Assembly (NCBI RefSeq): GCF_900142655.1
Contig: NZ_FRBQ01000002.1
Coordinates: forward strand, 380,918-444,917
Direction of reading: 5' to 3'
Origin: Phytopseudomonas punonensis
GTDB lineage: Bacteria > Pseudomonadota > Gammaproteobacteria > Pseudomonadales > Pseudomonadaceae
Length of the DNA: 64,000 nt
Shown: positions 40,392-50,690 of the stretch, piece by piece
Layout of the letters: each line of letters opens with the position of its first letter
Position numbering within the stretch: position 1 is the first letter of the stretch
Notes under the pieces: model-generated
Database searches by the model: none
What the model was told of the DNA's origin: nothing
What the model saw: only the letters and a program-made list of their open reading frames with translations
Position numbers and translations under genes: made by a program

Positions 40392-41132
40392 GTGGTACCA
40401 GTGGTTTCCGGTGCTGCCGGAAGCCGCGTTAGGCACACACGACGCTCAGGGTCGGTGTCAGGTGCGTCAGAAGCGGGCGTAAATCGCTTCATTGTCTAGC
40501 GGCAGCAGCCAGTTGTGCTGGGCCGCGACGGACGTCTCCTGCTTGCTGTATGTGACAGAAAGCACTCAGAACTCGCTGGCGATCGGCTAAGCATGGCCTG
40601 CTGCGTTAAACCGGCTTGGAGTGCTCGTTTACATCCGTAAACTTCGCTTCTTTGCCCGCCTCGATATGGAGGCTGTCAGTAACGTAGCGTCTTGCGTGGC
40701 GCTAACTTGCGAGACCGTAAACAGGTTCTCAGTCAGGAGGAGGAATCAAGGGTCGGTAGCGGACGATATGAAGCGTCTCGTATAAAGCTGTTTGCTACGC
40801 AGGCCGACCGTTGTGCATCTCCACCCTACACGTATCGCTGAAAATCGGGTGCCGCTCACGAAAATCCGCAGCGGGTTGGCATTACCGCGACCGTCCAAAT
40901 GGGCAGGTCACGCATCTTGTGTCTCAGGCCTAATTTCCGAGTTTCTCGAGCAGCCATGCTGGCCTAATTGCTCTCTGAGATGCCCGTCGGACGGCCTTAC
41001 GTCCTGAATGGGTTGCTTGATTCACGATGGCGGTTTGGCAACATCCGCGAATCAGGCCGCTTTTGGCGGCATTCGCGACTATAGCAGCAATGATTAAGTG
41101 CTTCAAATCCATAAAAATTGTATGATCGCGGC
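40392..41132. other. Divergent rne / rluC spacer with long rne leader
   Basis: 741 bp without a supported protein gene. In other bacteria the rne leader mediates RNase E autoregulation, so the conserved long spacer probably includes a structured 5' untranslated region on the minus strand. It holds the repeat at 40599-40662. A -10-like TATGAT at 41121-41126 faces rluC. Confidence 0.55.
40599..40662. repeat. Interspersed intergenic repeat, copy B
   Basis: Shares CTGCTGCGTTAAA, TGCTC(A/G)TTTACATC(A/C)GTAAACT(G/T)CGCTT and CGCCT with the copy at 1144-1207, in the same plus-strand orientation, with two small length differences. Confidence 0.6.
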
Positions 41133-42086
41133 ATGACGACACCCACTACTCCTACCTCCGGCGTTCAGCTGATTGAGGTTGCGCCTGAACTCGCGGGTCA
41201 GCGCATCGACAACTTCCTTCGTACCCAGCTCAAGGGCGTGCCCAAGACCTTGATCTACCGCATCCTGCGCAAGGGTGAGGTGCGGGTCAACAAAGGCCGA
41301 ATCAAGCCCGAATACAAGCTGCAGGCTGGCGACATCGTGCGGGTTCCGCCGCTGCGCCTGGCCGAGCGCGACGAGCCCGAGCCGCTGGCCCAGGGCCTGT
41401 TGCAGCGCCTCGAAGCCGCCATCGTCTATGAAGACAAGGCGCTGATCGTGCTCAACAAACCGGCCGGTATCGCCGTGCACGGTGGCAGCGGTCTCAATTA
41501 CGGGGTGATCGAAGCCTTCCGCCAGTTGCGTCCGGACGCCAAGGATCTGGAACTGGTACACCGCCTCGACCGCGACACTTCCGGCCTTTTGATGATCGCC
41601 AAGAAGCGCAGCATGCTGCGTCATCTGCACGAGCAACTGCGCGGCGACGGCGTCGACAAGCGCTACATGGCGCTGGTGCGCGGCCACTGGGCGACCGCCA
41701 AGAAGCAGATCAACGCGCCATTGCTCAAGAGCAACCTGCGCTCCGGCGAGCGTATGGTCGAGGTCAACCCCGAGGGCAAGGAAGCATTGACCGTGTTCCG
41801 AGTGCTGCGCCGTTTCGGCGAGTTCGCCACCCTGGTCGAAGCCAAGCCGGTGACCGGCCGCACCCACCAGATTCGCGTGCATGCCCAGTACGGCGGGCAC
41901 TGCATCGCCGGGGACAGCAAATACGGAGATGACGACTTCACCCGCGAGATCCGCGAGCTGGGCGGCAAGCGCCTGTTCCTGCATGCCTACGAGCTGAACA
42001 TCCCGCTGCCCGAGGGTGGCGTGCTGAAGCTCGAGGCACCGGTCGATGAGATGTGGGCACGCACCGTGGAGCGCCTGAGTGCGTGA
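41133..42086 (+). CDS. rluC: 23S rRNA pseudouridine synthase RluC
   Basis: Makes pseudouridine at positions 955, 2504 and 2580 (E. coli numbering) of 23S rRNA. The 317-residue protein has an N-terminal S4 domain (about 20-80; [31 protein letters not shown]) and the RluA catalytic domain with Asp146 in HRLDRDTSG. Start 41133 is supported by homology. There is no Shine-Dalgarno sequence ahead of it, and the nearest -10-like hexamer ends only 6 bases upstream. Divergent from rne, as in many gammaproteobacteria. Confidence 0.96.
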   Translation: MTTPTTPTSGVQLIEVAPELAGQRIDNFLRTQLKGVPKTLIYRILRKGEVRVNKGRIKPEYKLQAGDIVRVPPLRLAERDEPEPLAQGLLQRLEAAIVYEDKALIVLNKPAGIAVHGGSGLNYGVIEAFRQLRPDAKDLELVHRLDRDTSGLLMIAKKRSMLRHLHEQLRGDGVDKRYMALVRGHWATAKKQINAPLLKSNLRSGERMVEVNPEGKEALTVFRVLRRFGEFATLVEAKPVTGRTHQIRVHAQYGGHCIAGDSKYGDDDFTREIRELGGKRLFLHAYELNIPLPEGGVLKLEAPVDEMWARTVERLSA

Positions 42087-42774
42087 CTACAGCCTGCTGA
42101 TCTTCGACTGGGACGGTACGCTGGTCGATTCCATCGGCCGTATCGTCGCCGCCATGCATCAGGCGGCAGACCGATGTGGCATACCGCGGCGTAGTGACGA
42201 AGCGGTCAAGGGCATCATCGGTCTGGCGCTGCCTCAGGCGATCACCACGCTTTATCCGGAACTCGACGAAGCGGCGCACGTCGAACGCATCCAGGCCAGC
42301 TACAGCGACTGTTACGTGGCGATGGATCAGACTCCGTCAGCGTTCTTTCCTGATGTGGAACGGAGCCTGGCGAGCTTTCGCCAGCAGGGTTACCAATTGG
42401 CGGTTGCCACTGGCAAGAGCCGACGTGGCCTGCAGCGGATTCTCGACACGCTGGGCTGGCAGGATTATTTCGATATCACCCGTTGCGCCGATGAAACCGC
42501 GAGCAAGCCTGACCCGATGATGTTGCAGGAGATCCTTGAGCACTGCGGTGTGCCTGCTGAGCAGGCGCTGATGGTCGGCGACTCTTCGTTCGACCTGCTG
42601 ATGGCACAGCGAGCGGGTATGGATTCGGTAGCCGTGGGCTATGGTGCACAAACGCTGTCGGCATTGAGCGCCTATCAACCGAAGTTGTCGATCGACCATT
42701 TCATGCAATTGAGTACCTGGCTGAGCAGCCGAGTAGCCGAGACCCGAACCGAGGAGAGTGAGCATGTGGGGTGA
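42079..42774 (+). CDS. HAD-superfamily phosphatase (PA2974 homologue)
   Basis: A 231-residue HAD hydrolase with motif [12 protein letters not shown] (nucleophile Asp), motif II region VATGKSRRG, motif III Lys (SKPDP) and motif [13 protein letters not shown]. It resembles phosphoglycolate phosphatase-like enzymes, but the substrate cannot be fixed from sequence. It begins with GTG 42079, overlapping the end of rluC by 8 bases, so it is probably translated with rluC. Confidence 0.93.
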   Translation: MRDYSLLIFDWDGTLVDSIGRIVAAMHQAADRCGIPRRSDEAVKGIIGLALPQAITTLYPELDEAAHVERIQASYSDCYVAMDQTPSAFFPDVERSLASFRQQGYQLAVATGKSRRGLQRILDTLGWQDYFDITRCADETASKPDPMMLQEILEHCGVPAEQALMVGDSSFDLLMAQRAGMDSVAVGYGAQTLSALSAYQPKLSIDHFMQLSTWLSSRVAETRTEESEHVG

Positions 42775-43741
42775 GAGAAAGACGTCGTCGGTCTCCGAGA
42801 GCGACCCGAAGAGCTGGAAGCTTCTCGAAAAGACGTTGCTGGCCAGTGTTCACGAGCAGCGCCGGTCGCGCCGCTGGGGCATTTTCTTCAAGCTGCTGAC
42901 CTTTATTTACCTGTTTGGTGCACTGGCGTTGTTCTCGCCGTTGCTCAGCACCCAGGGTGGCGGTAGCAGTTCGCCTCACACGGCCGTCGTCGAAGTGCGT
43001 GGCATGATCGCCGATAAGGAAGCGGCCAGCGCCGACAACATCGTCGGCAGCCTGCGCGCCGCGTTCAAGGATCCCAACACCAAGGGTATCATCCTGCGCA
43101 TCAACAGCCCGGGTGGCAGTCCGGTGCAGTCTGGCTACATCTATGACGAGATTCGCCGCCTGCGAGGCGAGAACCCGAACATCAAGGTGTACGCGGTCAT
43201 TTCCGACCTCGGCGCTTCGGGTGCTTATTACATCGCCAGCGCCGCCGATCAGATCTACGCCGACAAGGCTAGCCTGGTGGGTTCCATCGGTGTCACGGCG
43301 GCAAGTTTCGGCTTCGTGGACACCATGGAGAAGCTCGGCGTCGAGCGACGCGTGTACACCTCGGGTGAGCACAAGGCGTTCCTCGACCCGTTCCAGCCGC
43401 AGAAGGACGAGGAAACCCGTTTCTGGAAAACGGTGCTGGAAACCACCCACAAGCAGTTCATCGACAGCGTTAAAAAGGGGCGTGGCGATCGACTCAAGGA
43501 TGCCGAGCATCCCGAGCTGTTCTCCGGCCTGATCTGGTCTGGCGAGCAGGCCTTGAGCCTCGGTCTGATCGACGGGCTGGGCAGCACTAGCTACGTGGCC
43601 CGCGAGGTGATCGGCCAGGAAGAAATGGTCGACTTCACCGTGCAGGAAAGCCCGCTGGACCGCTTCACCAAGAAGCTCGGTGCCAGCGTGGCAGAGCATC
43701 TGGCCTTATGGATGGGCTTCCAAGGCCCAACGCTGCGTTGA
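42764..43741 (+). CDS. sppA: Signal peptide peptidase SppA (short form)
   Basis: Membrane-bound S49 serine protease that degrades cleaved signal peptides. It has 325 residues, the single-domain form, with an N-terminal membrane helix (about 41-62) and catalytic Ser152 (LGASGAYY) and Lys204 (SGEHKAFLDPF); the 52-residue Ser-Lys spacing equals that of B. subtilis SppA. ATG 42764 was chosen, 6 bases after GAGGAGA. It overlaps the HAD gene. It is the last backbone gene before the sulfur cluster. Confidence 0.96.
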   Translation: MWGERKTSSVSESDPKSWKLLEKTLLASVHEQRRSRRWGIFFKLLTFIYLFGALALFSPLLSTQGGGSSSPHTAVVEVRGMIADKEAASADNIVGSLRAAFKDPNTKGIILRINSPGGSPVQSGYIYDEIRRLRGENPNIKVYAVISDLGASGAYYIASAADQIYADKASLVGSIGVTAASFGFVDTMEKLGVERRVYTSGEHKAFLDPFQPQKDEETRFWKTVLETTHKQFIDSVKKGRGDRLKDAEHPELFSGLIWSGEQALSLGLIDGLGSTSYVAREVIGQEEMVDFTVQESPLDRFTKKLGASVAEHLALWMGFQGPTLR

Positions 43742-43757
43742 TGGCGGCTTTGTAAAT

Positions 43758-43789
43758 AAAGAGCCCTGGCCAGGTGCCGGGGCTTTTTA
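43758..43789 (+). terminator. Terminator after sppA (backbone/cluster boundary)
   Basis: AAAGAGCCCTGGC (43758-43770) pairs with GCCGGGGCTTTTT (43776-43788) with one mismatch. The A-run may also terminate the convergent monooxygenase operon. Confidence 0.85.
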
Positions 43790-43830
43790 TTGGTTTCGAA
43801 GATCAACACACGTTGCCTAGATAGAGAGCG

Positions 43831-44937
43831 TCAGGCGTTGCTGATGCTCTTGGCGTTGTTCTGCTGCTCGACCAATGCGCGAATGCGCGGTAGTAGATTC
43901 TGACCGTATTCCACGGCGTCGCGCATTTGCTCGAAGCCGCGGAACAGGAAGGTGGTCACGCCAATGTTGTAGTACTCCAGCGCGGCCTCGGCGACCTGCT
44001 CCGCTGTGCCGACCAGCGAGGTTGAGTTGCCAGCACCACCGCTGAGTGCGGCGATCTCGGTCCATAGGCGTTTGTCATGCACCTTGCGCTGGCCCGCTAG
44101 TTCCACCAGGCGCGAGGAGCCAGCGTTGCTGGTGCCGAAGTTCTTGTCGCGCCGTTTGCCCTGGCGCAGATGGATCAGCTCGCGTGCATCAAGCAGGGTG
44201 CGCTCGGCGCGGGCCCAGGCTTCTTCCTCGGTAGCGCCGAGGATCGGTCGCAGCGACAGGCTGAAGCGGATGTGCTTTTCGCGGCCGTACCTGGCCGCGG
44301 CCTTGCGCACCTTGGCGATCCGCTCACGGACCTGTTCCAGCGGTTCGCCCCACATCATGTACACGTCGGCGTGTTTGGCGGCGACCTCCACGGCAGCGTC
44401 GGATGCGCCGGAGAAGTAGATAGGTACGTGTGGTTTCTGGACCGGCTTGACCAGCGTCAGGTTGTCTTCGATCCGGTAGTGCTCGCCCTGATGATCGAAG
44501 GGCTCGGTGCTCGTCCAAGTCTTGCGGAAGATGTCCAGGTATTCCTCGGTGCGGGCGTAGCGAGCGTCCTTGTCGAGGTAGTCGCCGTCGCGCTGCAGGT
44601 CACCGCTGTCGCCGCCTGTGATCACGTTGATCGAGGCGCGGCCGCGGCTCAGGTGGTCGAGGGTGGCGAACTGCCGGGCGGCGAAGGTAGGCGCCTGAAA
44701 GCCCGGGCGGTGGGCGACCAGCAGGCCCAGCTTGTCCGTCACCGCGGCCACGTAGCTGGCCAGGATCATCGAGTCCGCTGCGCTGGTGTTGACGGCCAGC
44801 AGGGCTTTGTCGAAACCACCATATTCCTGGGCTTGGGCGAAGGCCTTGATGAAGTCGATGTCCACCACCGGGCCGCGTGGCGCCTGGGACTCGCTGCTTT
44901 CCTGAGGGCCGATCAGGCCGATGAATTCGAGGCTCAT
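43831..44937 (-). CDS. FMN-dependent alkanesulfonate-type monooxygenase (SsuD-like)
   Basis: Luciferase-like (LLM) flavin monooxygenase, 368 residues, close in length to SsuD (about 380). SsuD-type enzymes use reduced FMN and O2 to cleave the C-S bond of sulfonates, giving an aldehyde and sulfite. Seen: AARQFATLDHLSRGRASINVITGGDSGDLQRDGD, ARTEEYLDIFRKTW and PHVPIYFSGASDAAVEVAAKHADVYMMWGEP, diagnostic of this family. The ATG at 44937 follows AAGGAG. It is the distal gene of the 46.3-43.8 kb minus-strand run, and is a paralogue of the gene at 63316. The exact substrate is unknown. Confidence 0.88.
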   Translation of the reverse strand: MSLEFIGLIGPQESSESQAPRGPVVDIDFIKAFAQAQEYGGFDKALLAVNTSAADSMILASYVAAVTDKLGLLVAHRPGFQAPTFAARQFATLDHLSRGRASINVITGGDSGDLQRDGDYLDKDARYARTEEYLDIFRKTWTSTEPFDHQGEHYRIEDNLTLVKPVQKPHVPIYFSGASDAAVEVAAKHADVYMMWGEPLEQVRERIAKVRKAAARYGREKHIRFSLSLRPILGATEEEAWARAERTLLDARELIHLRQGKRRDKNFGTSNAGSSRLVELAGQRKVHDKRLWTEIAALSGGAGNSTSLVGTAEQVAEAALEYYNIGVTTFLFRGFEQMRDAVEYGQNLLPRIRALVEQQNNAKSISNA

Positions 44938-45003
44938 GGTTGCTCCTTTCAATCGAAGTGGGCTGCCACCGGCCCGCCTGGCGAGCTCAGCGGCGGGCGA
45001 TGC

Positions 45004-46338
45004 TCAGGCCACTCGGCCTTCCAGGCGGCGCTCCGTGTTGCGGTTGGCGGGTACGGCCAGGCCGAAGTTGTCGCGCAGTGTCTGGCCTGCGTATTCACGG
45101 CGCAGTAGGCCGCGCTCCTGCAGCAAGGGCACTACCAGCTCGGTGAAATACTGCAGGCCGTCGGGCAGCAGCGAGTTGACGATAAAACCATCGGCGGCGC
45201 CGTCCTCGAACCAGTCCTGCAGGGCGTTGGCGACCGCTTGCGGGGTGCCGACGAAATCGCGACGCGGGCGCGAGAACTGCAAGGCCACTTCGCGCAGGGT
45301 CAGGTGCTCGTCGCGGGCACGCTGCTTGATCTGTTCCGACATGCCCTTGTGGCTGTTGCTGCCCAGGTCGCCCAGGTCAGGGAAGGGCGCATCCAGTTCG
45401 TGACGGCTGAAGTCGTAGTCGTTGAATGGGCGGCCAAGTGCGACGATGGCGTCCTCAATGCTGACCAGTTCGACGGCCTGCTGGTAGCGACTCTCCACTT
45501 CCTCGGTATCGCGGCCGATGATCGGGCGAATGCCCGGCAGGATGAACAGCTCGTCCGGGTTGCGGCCAGCCTTGGCAGCGCGCTGCTTGAGATCGGCGTA
45601 GTAGGCGCGTGCCTCGCTGAAGGATTCCGGGCTGACGAAGATCGCATCGGCATTCTGGGCAGCGAAATTGCGGCCGTCCTCGGAGGTGCCGGCCTGGAAG
45701 ATCAGCGGCTGGCCCTGGCGCGAGCGCTGGATGTTGAGCGGGCCTTTGACCTTGAAAAATTCGCCCTGGTGATCGAGGGTGTGCAGCTTGCTTGGGTCGA
45801 AGAATTCGCCGCTCTGCTTGTCGCGGGTAAAGGCGTCGTCTTCCCAGGAGTCCCACAGGCCCTTGACCACGTTCACGTGCTCGCGGGCGATGCGGTAGCG
45901 GGTGGCGTGGGGCGGGTGCTCGGCCTTGCCGAAGTTGTCGGCGGTGCCGGAGAGCCACGAGGTGACCACGTTCCAGCCAGCGCGCCCGCCGCTGATGTGA
46001 TCGAGCGAGGCGAACTGACGAGCGACCTGGAACGGCTCGCTATAGCTCACCGTCACGGTGGCCACCAGGCCGATGTTTTCGGTCACAGCGGCCAGCGCCG
46101 AGAGAATGGTCAGCGGCTCGAAGCGGTTGAGGTAATGCGGGCTGGATTTGGCATGGATGTGCAGGCTATCGGCGATGAACGCGAAGTCGAACTTGGCGCC
46201 TTCGGCCAGTTTGGCCTGCTGTTTGTAGAAGCCGAAATTGACGCTGGCATCGGCCAGCGCGTTCGGGTGGCGCCACTCGCCCCAGCCGTGGCCGACACCG
46301 TGAATCATTGCGCCCAGTTTGATCTGTCGTTTGCTCAT
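45004..46338 (-). CDS. NtaA/SnaA/DmoA family FMN-dependent monooxygenase
   Basis: A 444-residue LLM flavoprotein of the group that includes nitrilotriacetate monooxygenase, DszA and dimethyl sulfide monooxygenase. Seen: [21 protein letters not shown] at the N-terminus, [39 protein letters not shown], and [24 protein letters not shown]. Its location with a sulfonate-type binding protein suggests oxidative desulfurisation of a sulfone, thioether or similar compound. It is a paralogue of the divergent gene at 47677. No flavin reductase gene is adjacent. Confidence 0.87.
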   Translation of the reverse strand: MSKRQIKLGAMIHGVGHGWGEWRHPNALADASVNFGFYKQQAKLAEGAKFDFAFIADSLHIHAKSSPHYLNRFEPLTILSALAAVTENIGLVATVTVSYSEPFQVARQFASLDHISGGRAGWNVVTSWLSGTADNFGKAEHPPHATRYRIAREHVNVVKGLWDSWEDDAFTRDKQSGEFFDPSKLHTLDHQGEFFKVKGPLNIQRSRQGQPLIFQAGTSEDGRNFAAQNADAIFVSPESFSEARAYYADLKQRAAKAGRNPDELFILPGIRPIIGRDTEEVESRYQQAVELVSIEDAIVALGRPFNDYDFSRHELDAPFPDLGDLGSNSHKGMSEQIKQRARDEHLTLREVALQFSRPRRDFVGTPQAVANALQDWFEDGAADGFIVNSLLPDGLQYFTELVVPLLQERGLLRREYAGQTLRDNFGLAVPANRNTERRLEGRVA

Positions 46339-46357
46339 GGAGAATGCTCCTGCCGGT

Positions 46358-47341
46358 TTACTGAGGTTGCACTTGGGCAACCGCTTTGCCCGGCTGGTCG
46401 GCGCGGGCAGCGTTAAAACTCGGATCGAAGCCGTGGGAGACGTCCACGGCGCGGGCCAGCACGCCTTCTTCGAGATAGATGTCGGAAACCTGCTGCAGAC
46501 CGGCGATGACCTCGTCGGTGATTTCCGCGCGCGAATGGACGGTGGCCTTGACCGATTCCAGATGCACCTCGACCGGCAGGCCGGTCACCCGCGCCTGGGC
46601 CTCTGCGTACGCCTGGTGATGGTCGTTAGCCCACAGGAAGGCGCGTTCGACCCGTTTGACGAAGTCTTCGAGCTGCACGCGCTTGTCGTCGACGGCGGTC
46701 TGCGTGGCGGCCAGGTAGAAATGGTTGGTCAGCAGGTTGTCACTGCTGCGCAGGATGCGTGCGCCGTTCTGGGTGATGGCGATGGTGGTGTACGGGTCCC
46801 AGGTCGACCAGGCATCGGCGGCGCCGCTTTCCAGAGCACTGCGGGCATCGGTGGGCAGCAGATTGACGAAGGTTACGTCGGAGGTTTTCAAACCGGCTTC
46901 GCGCAGCGCGCGGATCACCAGGAAGTGGCCGATGGAACCGCGGTTGGTGACGATGCGTTGGCCCTTGAGGTCGGCCACGGTCTTTAGCGGCGAATCCTTC
47001 GGCACCAGGATCGAAGTGGTGTAGCGACCATCGCGCTTGATGATTTCCACCACCTTGAGTGGCGCGCCGGCGCCCAGGGCGAACACATAGGGCGCATCGC
47101 CCAGGCCGCCGATGTCCACTGCGCCAGCGTTCAGCGCCTCGCCCAAGGGAGCTGCGGCCGGGAACTCGGAGAAGTCGATTTCGTACGGCACGTCGTCGAG
47201 TTCGCCGGCGGCCTCCAGCAGCAGCTTGATGCCCGATTTCTGATTGGCGACACGTAGCGGCTCGAGGTCCGCGGCGCTGGCGTAGCCGCCGAGCAGCAGG
47301 CTGCTGCCCAGCAGAGTGGTGAGGAGGGTACGGATCAGCAT
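46358..47341 (-). CDS. Taurine/aliphatic-sulfonate-type ABC substrate-binding protein
   Basis: Periplasmic binding protein of 327 residues, SsuA/TauA/AtsR-like (NMT1 fold). It has a Sec signal peptide ([18 protein letters not shown], cleaved about residue 23), then [40 protein letters not shown] and LEAGA-like [12 protein letters not shown], which shape the anionic pocket in this family. It lacks adjacent permease and ATPase genes; the matching SsuC/SsuB type pair is 7 kb away at 54537-56159. First annotated gene of the unit transcribed to 43831; motif copy 1 lies upstream. Confidence 0.9.
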   Translation of the reverse strand: MLIRTLLTTLLGSSLLLGGYASAADLEPLRVANQKSGIKLLLEAAGELDDVPYEIDFSEFPAAAPLGEALNAGAVDIGGLGDAPYVFALGAGAPLKVVEIIKRDGRYTTSILVPKDSPLKTVADLKGQRIVTNRGSIGHFLVIRALREAGLKTSDVTFVNLLPTDARSALESGAADAWSTWDPYTTIAITQNGARILRSSDNLLTNHFYLAATQTAVDDKRVQLEDFVKRVERAFLWANDHHQAYAEAQARVTGLPVEVHLESVKATVHSRAEITDEVIAGLQQVSDIYLEEGVLARAVDVSHGFDPSFNAARADQPGKAVAQVQPQ

Positions 47342-47472
47342 GGGTGAGCTCCGGTCAGGCCGCCAGCACGGCCAAGTTGGTCAAATAAAGGGTGCGCGTG
47401 AGCGATGCCGCGTCGTCGTGGGCACGGATTGCGCCACGGGAAATCTGCGGGAATGAAGGCGGGGTCAGGCAT
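47335..47472 (-). CDS. Candidate 45-residue leader ORF overlapping the binding-protein start
   Basis: Reads MPDPAFIPADFPWRNPCPRR then [24 protein letters not shown]. Its stop codon overlaps the start region of the 46358 gene (ATG at 47341, stop at 47335), the layout of translational coupling. AGGAG lies 10 bases upstream of the Met. Motif copy 1 ends 88 bp upstream, like the spacing at the other three motif-controlled genes. I do not recognise a family; the frame could equally be fortuitous in GC-rich DNA. Confidence 0.35.
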   Translation of the reverse strand: MPDPAFIPADFPWRNPCPRRRGIAHAHPLFDQLGRAGGLTGAHPC

Positions 47473-47559
47473 GGGCGTAGCGCTCCTGGCATGGGTCGGG
47501 GTGCGGCCTCCGCCAGGAAAGGGGTCGGTCTGCAATCGACCTTATAGAGCTAAGAAAGG

Positions 47560-47593
47560 GCTGTGAAAGTCTTTTTGGTTCTAAGCTAATTAT
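47560..47593 (-). promoter_or_regulatory. Sulfur-cluster motif, copy 1
   Basis: A 34-bp segment identical at 33 of 34 positions to copy 2 at 59253-59286. Read on the minus strand it begins ATAATTAGCTTAGAACC and continues with AAAAAGACTTT. It points at the 46358-43831 transcription unit. A TATAAG -10-like hexamer (plus-strand CTTATA, 47541-47546) lies 13 bp downstream. Confidence 0.8.
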
Positions 47594-47676
47594 GTAATTT
47601 CATTATCTAATCTGTTTTGAAATATCAGTAATGGGTATTTAATGCGGGTATCTTTAGAGTGTTCGAGAGTTCTCCC

Positions 47677-48999
47677 ATGAGCAGCAAGAGGCAGATAAAA
47701 CTGGGCGCGGTGCCGATGGGGGTGGGCGGGCCAGGACGCCATAATCTATGGCACGACCCCGAAGTGCCGGCCGATGCCAGCGTCAGTGTCGAGTGGTTCA
47801 TCGACTTGGCGCAGCAGGCCGAGGCCGCGCTGTTCGATCTGATCTTCATCGTCGACAGCCAGTTCATCACGCCGGATTCGCCGCCCCATTACCTCAACCG
47901 CCTGGAACCCCTGACGCTGCTCTCGGCCCTCGCGGTGACTACCCGCCACATCGGCCTGGTCGGTACCCTGACCACCTCCTACAACGAGCCTTTCAACGTG
48001 GCGCGCCGGCTGGCCTCGCTGGATCTGATCAGCAAGGGGCGGGCGGGCTGGAACGTGGTCACCAGTGGCGATGCCGGCACCGCGGGCAACTACGGGCGCG
48101 ACGAGCATTACGACTACGACACCCGTTATGGGCGTGCGCTGGAACATGTCGAAGTGGTGCAGAAGCTCTGGCGCTCCTACGAGGACGATGCGCTGGTGCG
48201 CAACCGCGAGACCGGGCAATTCCTCGACCGCAGCAAGCTGCATGCGCTGCATTACAAGGGAGAGCACTTCTCGGTGGTTGGCCCGCTGAACATCCAGCGC
48301 TCGCCGCAAGGACAACCGGTGATCTTCCAGGCGGGCGACTCGCACCAGGGGCGCGACCTGGGCGCCAACGTCGCCGATGTGGTGTTCACCCATGCACCGA
48401 GCGTGGAGAAAGGCCAGGCCTTTTACCGTGATATCAAGGCCCGCGCCGAGCGCCTGGGGCGTAATGCCGATGACATCATCATCCTGCCAGGTGCGCAGAT
48501 CTACATCGGTGACACCGACGCCGAGGCGCGTGAGATCGAGCGGCACTATCATGCCGTCGACCACAGCTTCGAGCAGGCGCTGGCCGAATATGGCCGCAGC
48601 TTCGGCTGGCACGATTTCCGCCAGTACGACCTCGACGCACCGTTCCCGGTTGAGGCGCTCGAACATGCCCGCAGCAGTTTCTACACCGCCGCCAAGGCTG
48701 CCACCGACCAGGCCGTCGCCAATGGCTGGACGCTGCGCCAGGCGGTGGCCGCCGGCTTGCAGCTGAGGCCCAACGCCTTCGTCGGGTCGGCCGAGACGGT
48801 CGCCAACGAGATGATTCGCTGGTTCGAGGCGCGGGCACTGGATGGCTTCAACCTCTACATCGGCCACCCGGAGCAGTTCCGGCGCTTCACCAGGGAGGTG
48901 GTGCCGATCCTGCAGGAGCGTGGGGTTTATCGCCGTGCGTACGAGGGCAGCACCTTGCGTGAGAGCCTGGGGCTGGAGATTCCTCGCAATCTTCGGTGA
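47677..48999 (+). CDS. NtaA/DmoA family FMN-dependent monooxygenase, second copy
   Basis: A 440-residue LLM flavoprotein with the same layout as the 45004 gene: [78 protein letters not shown]. It belongs to the group including DmoA, DszA and NtaA. The ATG at 47677 is preferred over a GTG at 47659 because the conserved N-terminus starts there; ribosome-binding signals are weak for both. It is divergent from the binding-protein operon and monocistronic, facing the dipeptide-transporter operon convergently. Confidence 0.87.
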   Translation: MSSKRQIKLGAVPMGVGGPGRHNLWHDPEVPADASVSVEWFIDLAQQAEAALFDLIFIVDSQFITPDSPPHYLNRLEPLTLLSALAVTTRHIGLVGTLTTSYNEPFNVARRLASLDLISKGRAGWNVVTSGDAGTAGNYGRDEHYDYDTRYGRALEHVEVVQKLWRSYEDDALVRNRETGQFLDRSKLHALHYKGEHFSVVGPLNIQRSPQGQPVIFQAGDSHQGRDLGANVADVVFTHAPSVEKGQAFYRDIKARAERLGRNADDIIILPGAQIYIGDTDAEAREIERHYHAVDHSFEQALAEYGRSFGWHDFRQYDLDAPFPVEALEHARSSFYTAAKAATDQAVANGWTLRQAVAAGLQLRPNAFVGSAETVANEMIRWFEARALDGFNLYIGHPEQFRRFTREVVPILQERGVYRRAYEGSTLRESLGLEIPRNLR

Positions 49000-49064
49000 C
49001 TTACTCACGACCGGGGCAGGGGTATTACCCGCCCCAGTCGCTGGGGGCAGAGAGTGTCGAGCCT

Positions 49065-50690
49065 TCAGGCCGCCACGCCAGCCGTGTGATGGCCTGGTAT
49101 GGCCGCGATCAGCTCCCGGGTGTAGTCGCTGGCCGGATGGTCGAACACTTGCGCCACAGAGCCTTGCTCGACCACTTGCCCGTTGCGCAGCACCAGTATC
49201 TGATCGGCGACGTTGGCGACCACTGCCAGGTCGTGGGACACCAGCACATAGGCAATACCCAGTTCGCGCTGCAGCTCGTCGAGCAGGTCGAGAATCTGCG
49301 CCTGCACGGAAACGTCGAGCGCCGATACCGGCTCGTCGAGCAGCAGGTCGGGTTTCAGCGCCAGGGCACGGGCGATAGCGACGCGCTGGCGCTGGCCGCC
49401 GGAGAGTTCGCGAGGCAGGCGATCCAGATAGCTGACGGGCAGGTGCACGCGGCTGATCAGCTCGCGCGCGGCCTTTTCCAACGCTTCGCCCTTGAGTAGG
49501 CCAAAGGACACCAGCGGTTCGACGATACTGTCGAAAATCGTGAAACGCGGATCGAGGGCGGCGAAGGGGTTTTGCTGCACCAGCTGAATACGTTGGCGCA
49601 GCGGGCGGAATTCACGCCAGCTGAGATTGGTCACGTCCCGCTGCTCGAACTGCACGCGACCCTGGCTGGGTTTTTCCAGACCGAGGGCTATGCGCAGGGC
49701 GGTGCTCTTGCCCGAGCCGGATTCACCGACGATGGCTAGGGTCTGGCGGGGGTAAACGTTGAGGCTGAGGTTCTGCAGAGCGATGAACTGGCTGTCTTCA
49801 CCCTTGACCCTCGGCAGCTCGAAGGTTTTGCCAACATTATTCAGGCTGAGGATTGGTGTCTGCTCGGCGTGGCTAATAGTCGCGCGCGGCTTGCGCCGAT
49901 TGGCAAAAGCCGGTGCGGCGGCGAGCAGGGCACGGGTGTAGTCATGCTGCGGCGCATCCAGAATCTGCTTTGGCTGGCCCTGTTCGACCAACTCGCCCTG
50001 TTTCATCACGAGGATACGATCGGCGCGGTCCGTTGCCACGCCCAGGTCATGGGTGATGATCAGCAATGAAATACCGCGCTCGGCGACGAGGCGCTGCAGG
50101 TGGTCGAGAATCTTGCGCTGCACGGTAACGTCCAGGGCGCTGGTCGGCTCGTCGGCAATGATCAGCCGCGGGTTGCCGGCCAGCGCGATGGCAATCAGTA
50201 CACGCTGGCGCATGCCGCCGGACAGCTCATGGGGATATTGGCGGGCGCGCAGCACCGGTTTGTCGAGGCCGACCTGTTCCAGCAACTCGACGATATCGGC
50301 GTCTACGCCCGGATAACGGCGGCCATGGGCAAGAATCAGCGCTTCGCCGATCTGCTGGCCAATACGCAGCGTCGAGTTGAGGCTGACCATCGGGTCCTGC
50401 GGTACCAGGCCGATGGTACGTCCGCGCAGGGCAAGCTTCTGTTTCTCGCTGGCGCTGCTTAGCTCGGTGCCATCGACCAGCAACTGGCCATCGGTGATCT
50501 GCGCATTTTCCGGCAGCAGGCCGAGAATGGCGTTGGCCAGGGTCGACTTGCCCGAGCCAGATTCGCCAACGATGGCCACGGTCTCGCCCTGGTCGACGCT
50601 GAATGAAACGTTACGCACCGCCTGGTTCGTCTGCCCGGCGATGCGGTAGCTGACCGCCAGATTGCGAATATTGATCAACAGGCTGCTCAT
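49065..50690 (-). CDS. Dipeptide/nickel-type ABC transporter, fused double ATPase
   Basis: A 541-residue protein with two complete ABC modules, equivalent to DppD plus DppF fused (YejF/GsiA-like). First module: [33 protein letters not shown], Walker [13 protein letters not shown]. Second: [44 protein letters not shown]. Each H-loop (ITHD and VSHD) is present, so both halves look active. It energises the permeases encoded just upstream; its ATG overlaps the permease gene by 4 bases. Confidence 0.93.
   Translation of the reverse strand: MSSLLINIRNLAVSYRIAGQTNQAVRNVSFSVDQGETVAIVGESGSGKSTLANAILGLLPENAQITDGQLLVDGTELSSASEKQKLALRGRTIGLVPQDPMVSLNSTLRIGQQIGEALILAHGRRYPGVDADIVELLEQVGLDKPVLRARQYPHELSGGMRQRVLIAIALAGNPRLIIADEPTSALDVTVQRKILDHLQRLVAERGISLLIITHDLGVATDRADRILVMKQGELVEQGQPKQILDAPQHDYTRALLAAAPAFANRRKPRATISHAEQTPILSLNNVGKTFELPRVKGEDSQFIALQNLSLNVYPRQTLAIVGESGSGKSTALRIALGLEKPSQGRVQFEQRDVTNLSWREFRPLRQRIQLVQQNPFAALDPRFTIFDSIVEPLVSFGLLKGEALEKAARELISRVHLPVSYLDRLPRELSGGQRQRVAIARALALKPDLLLDEPVSALDVSVQAQILDLLDELQRELGIAYVLVSHDLAVVANVADQILVLRNGQVVEQGSVAQVFDHPASDYTRELIAAIPGHHTAGVAA

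Noticed and set aside
37170-40499. 1109-codon plus-strand open frame opposite rne
   Set aside because: Antisense to a fully conserved RNase E; low-complexity composition mirrors the rne repeats, and no known domain or ribosome-binding site.
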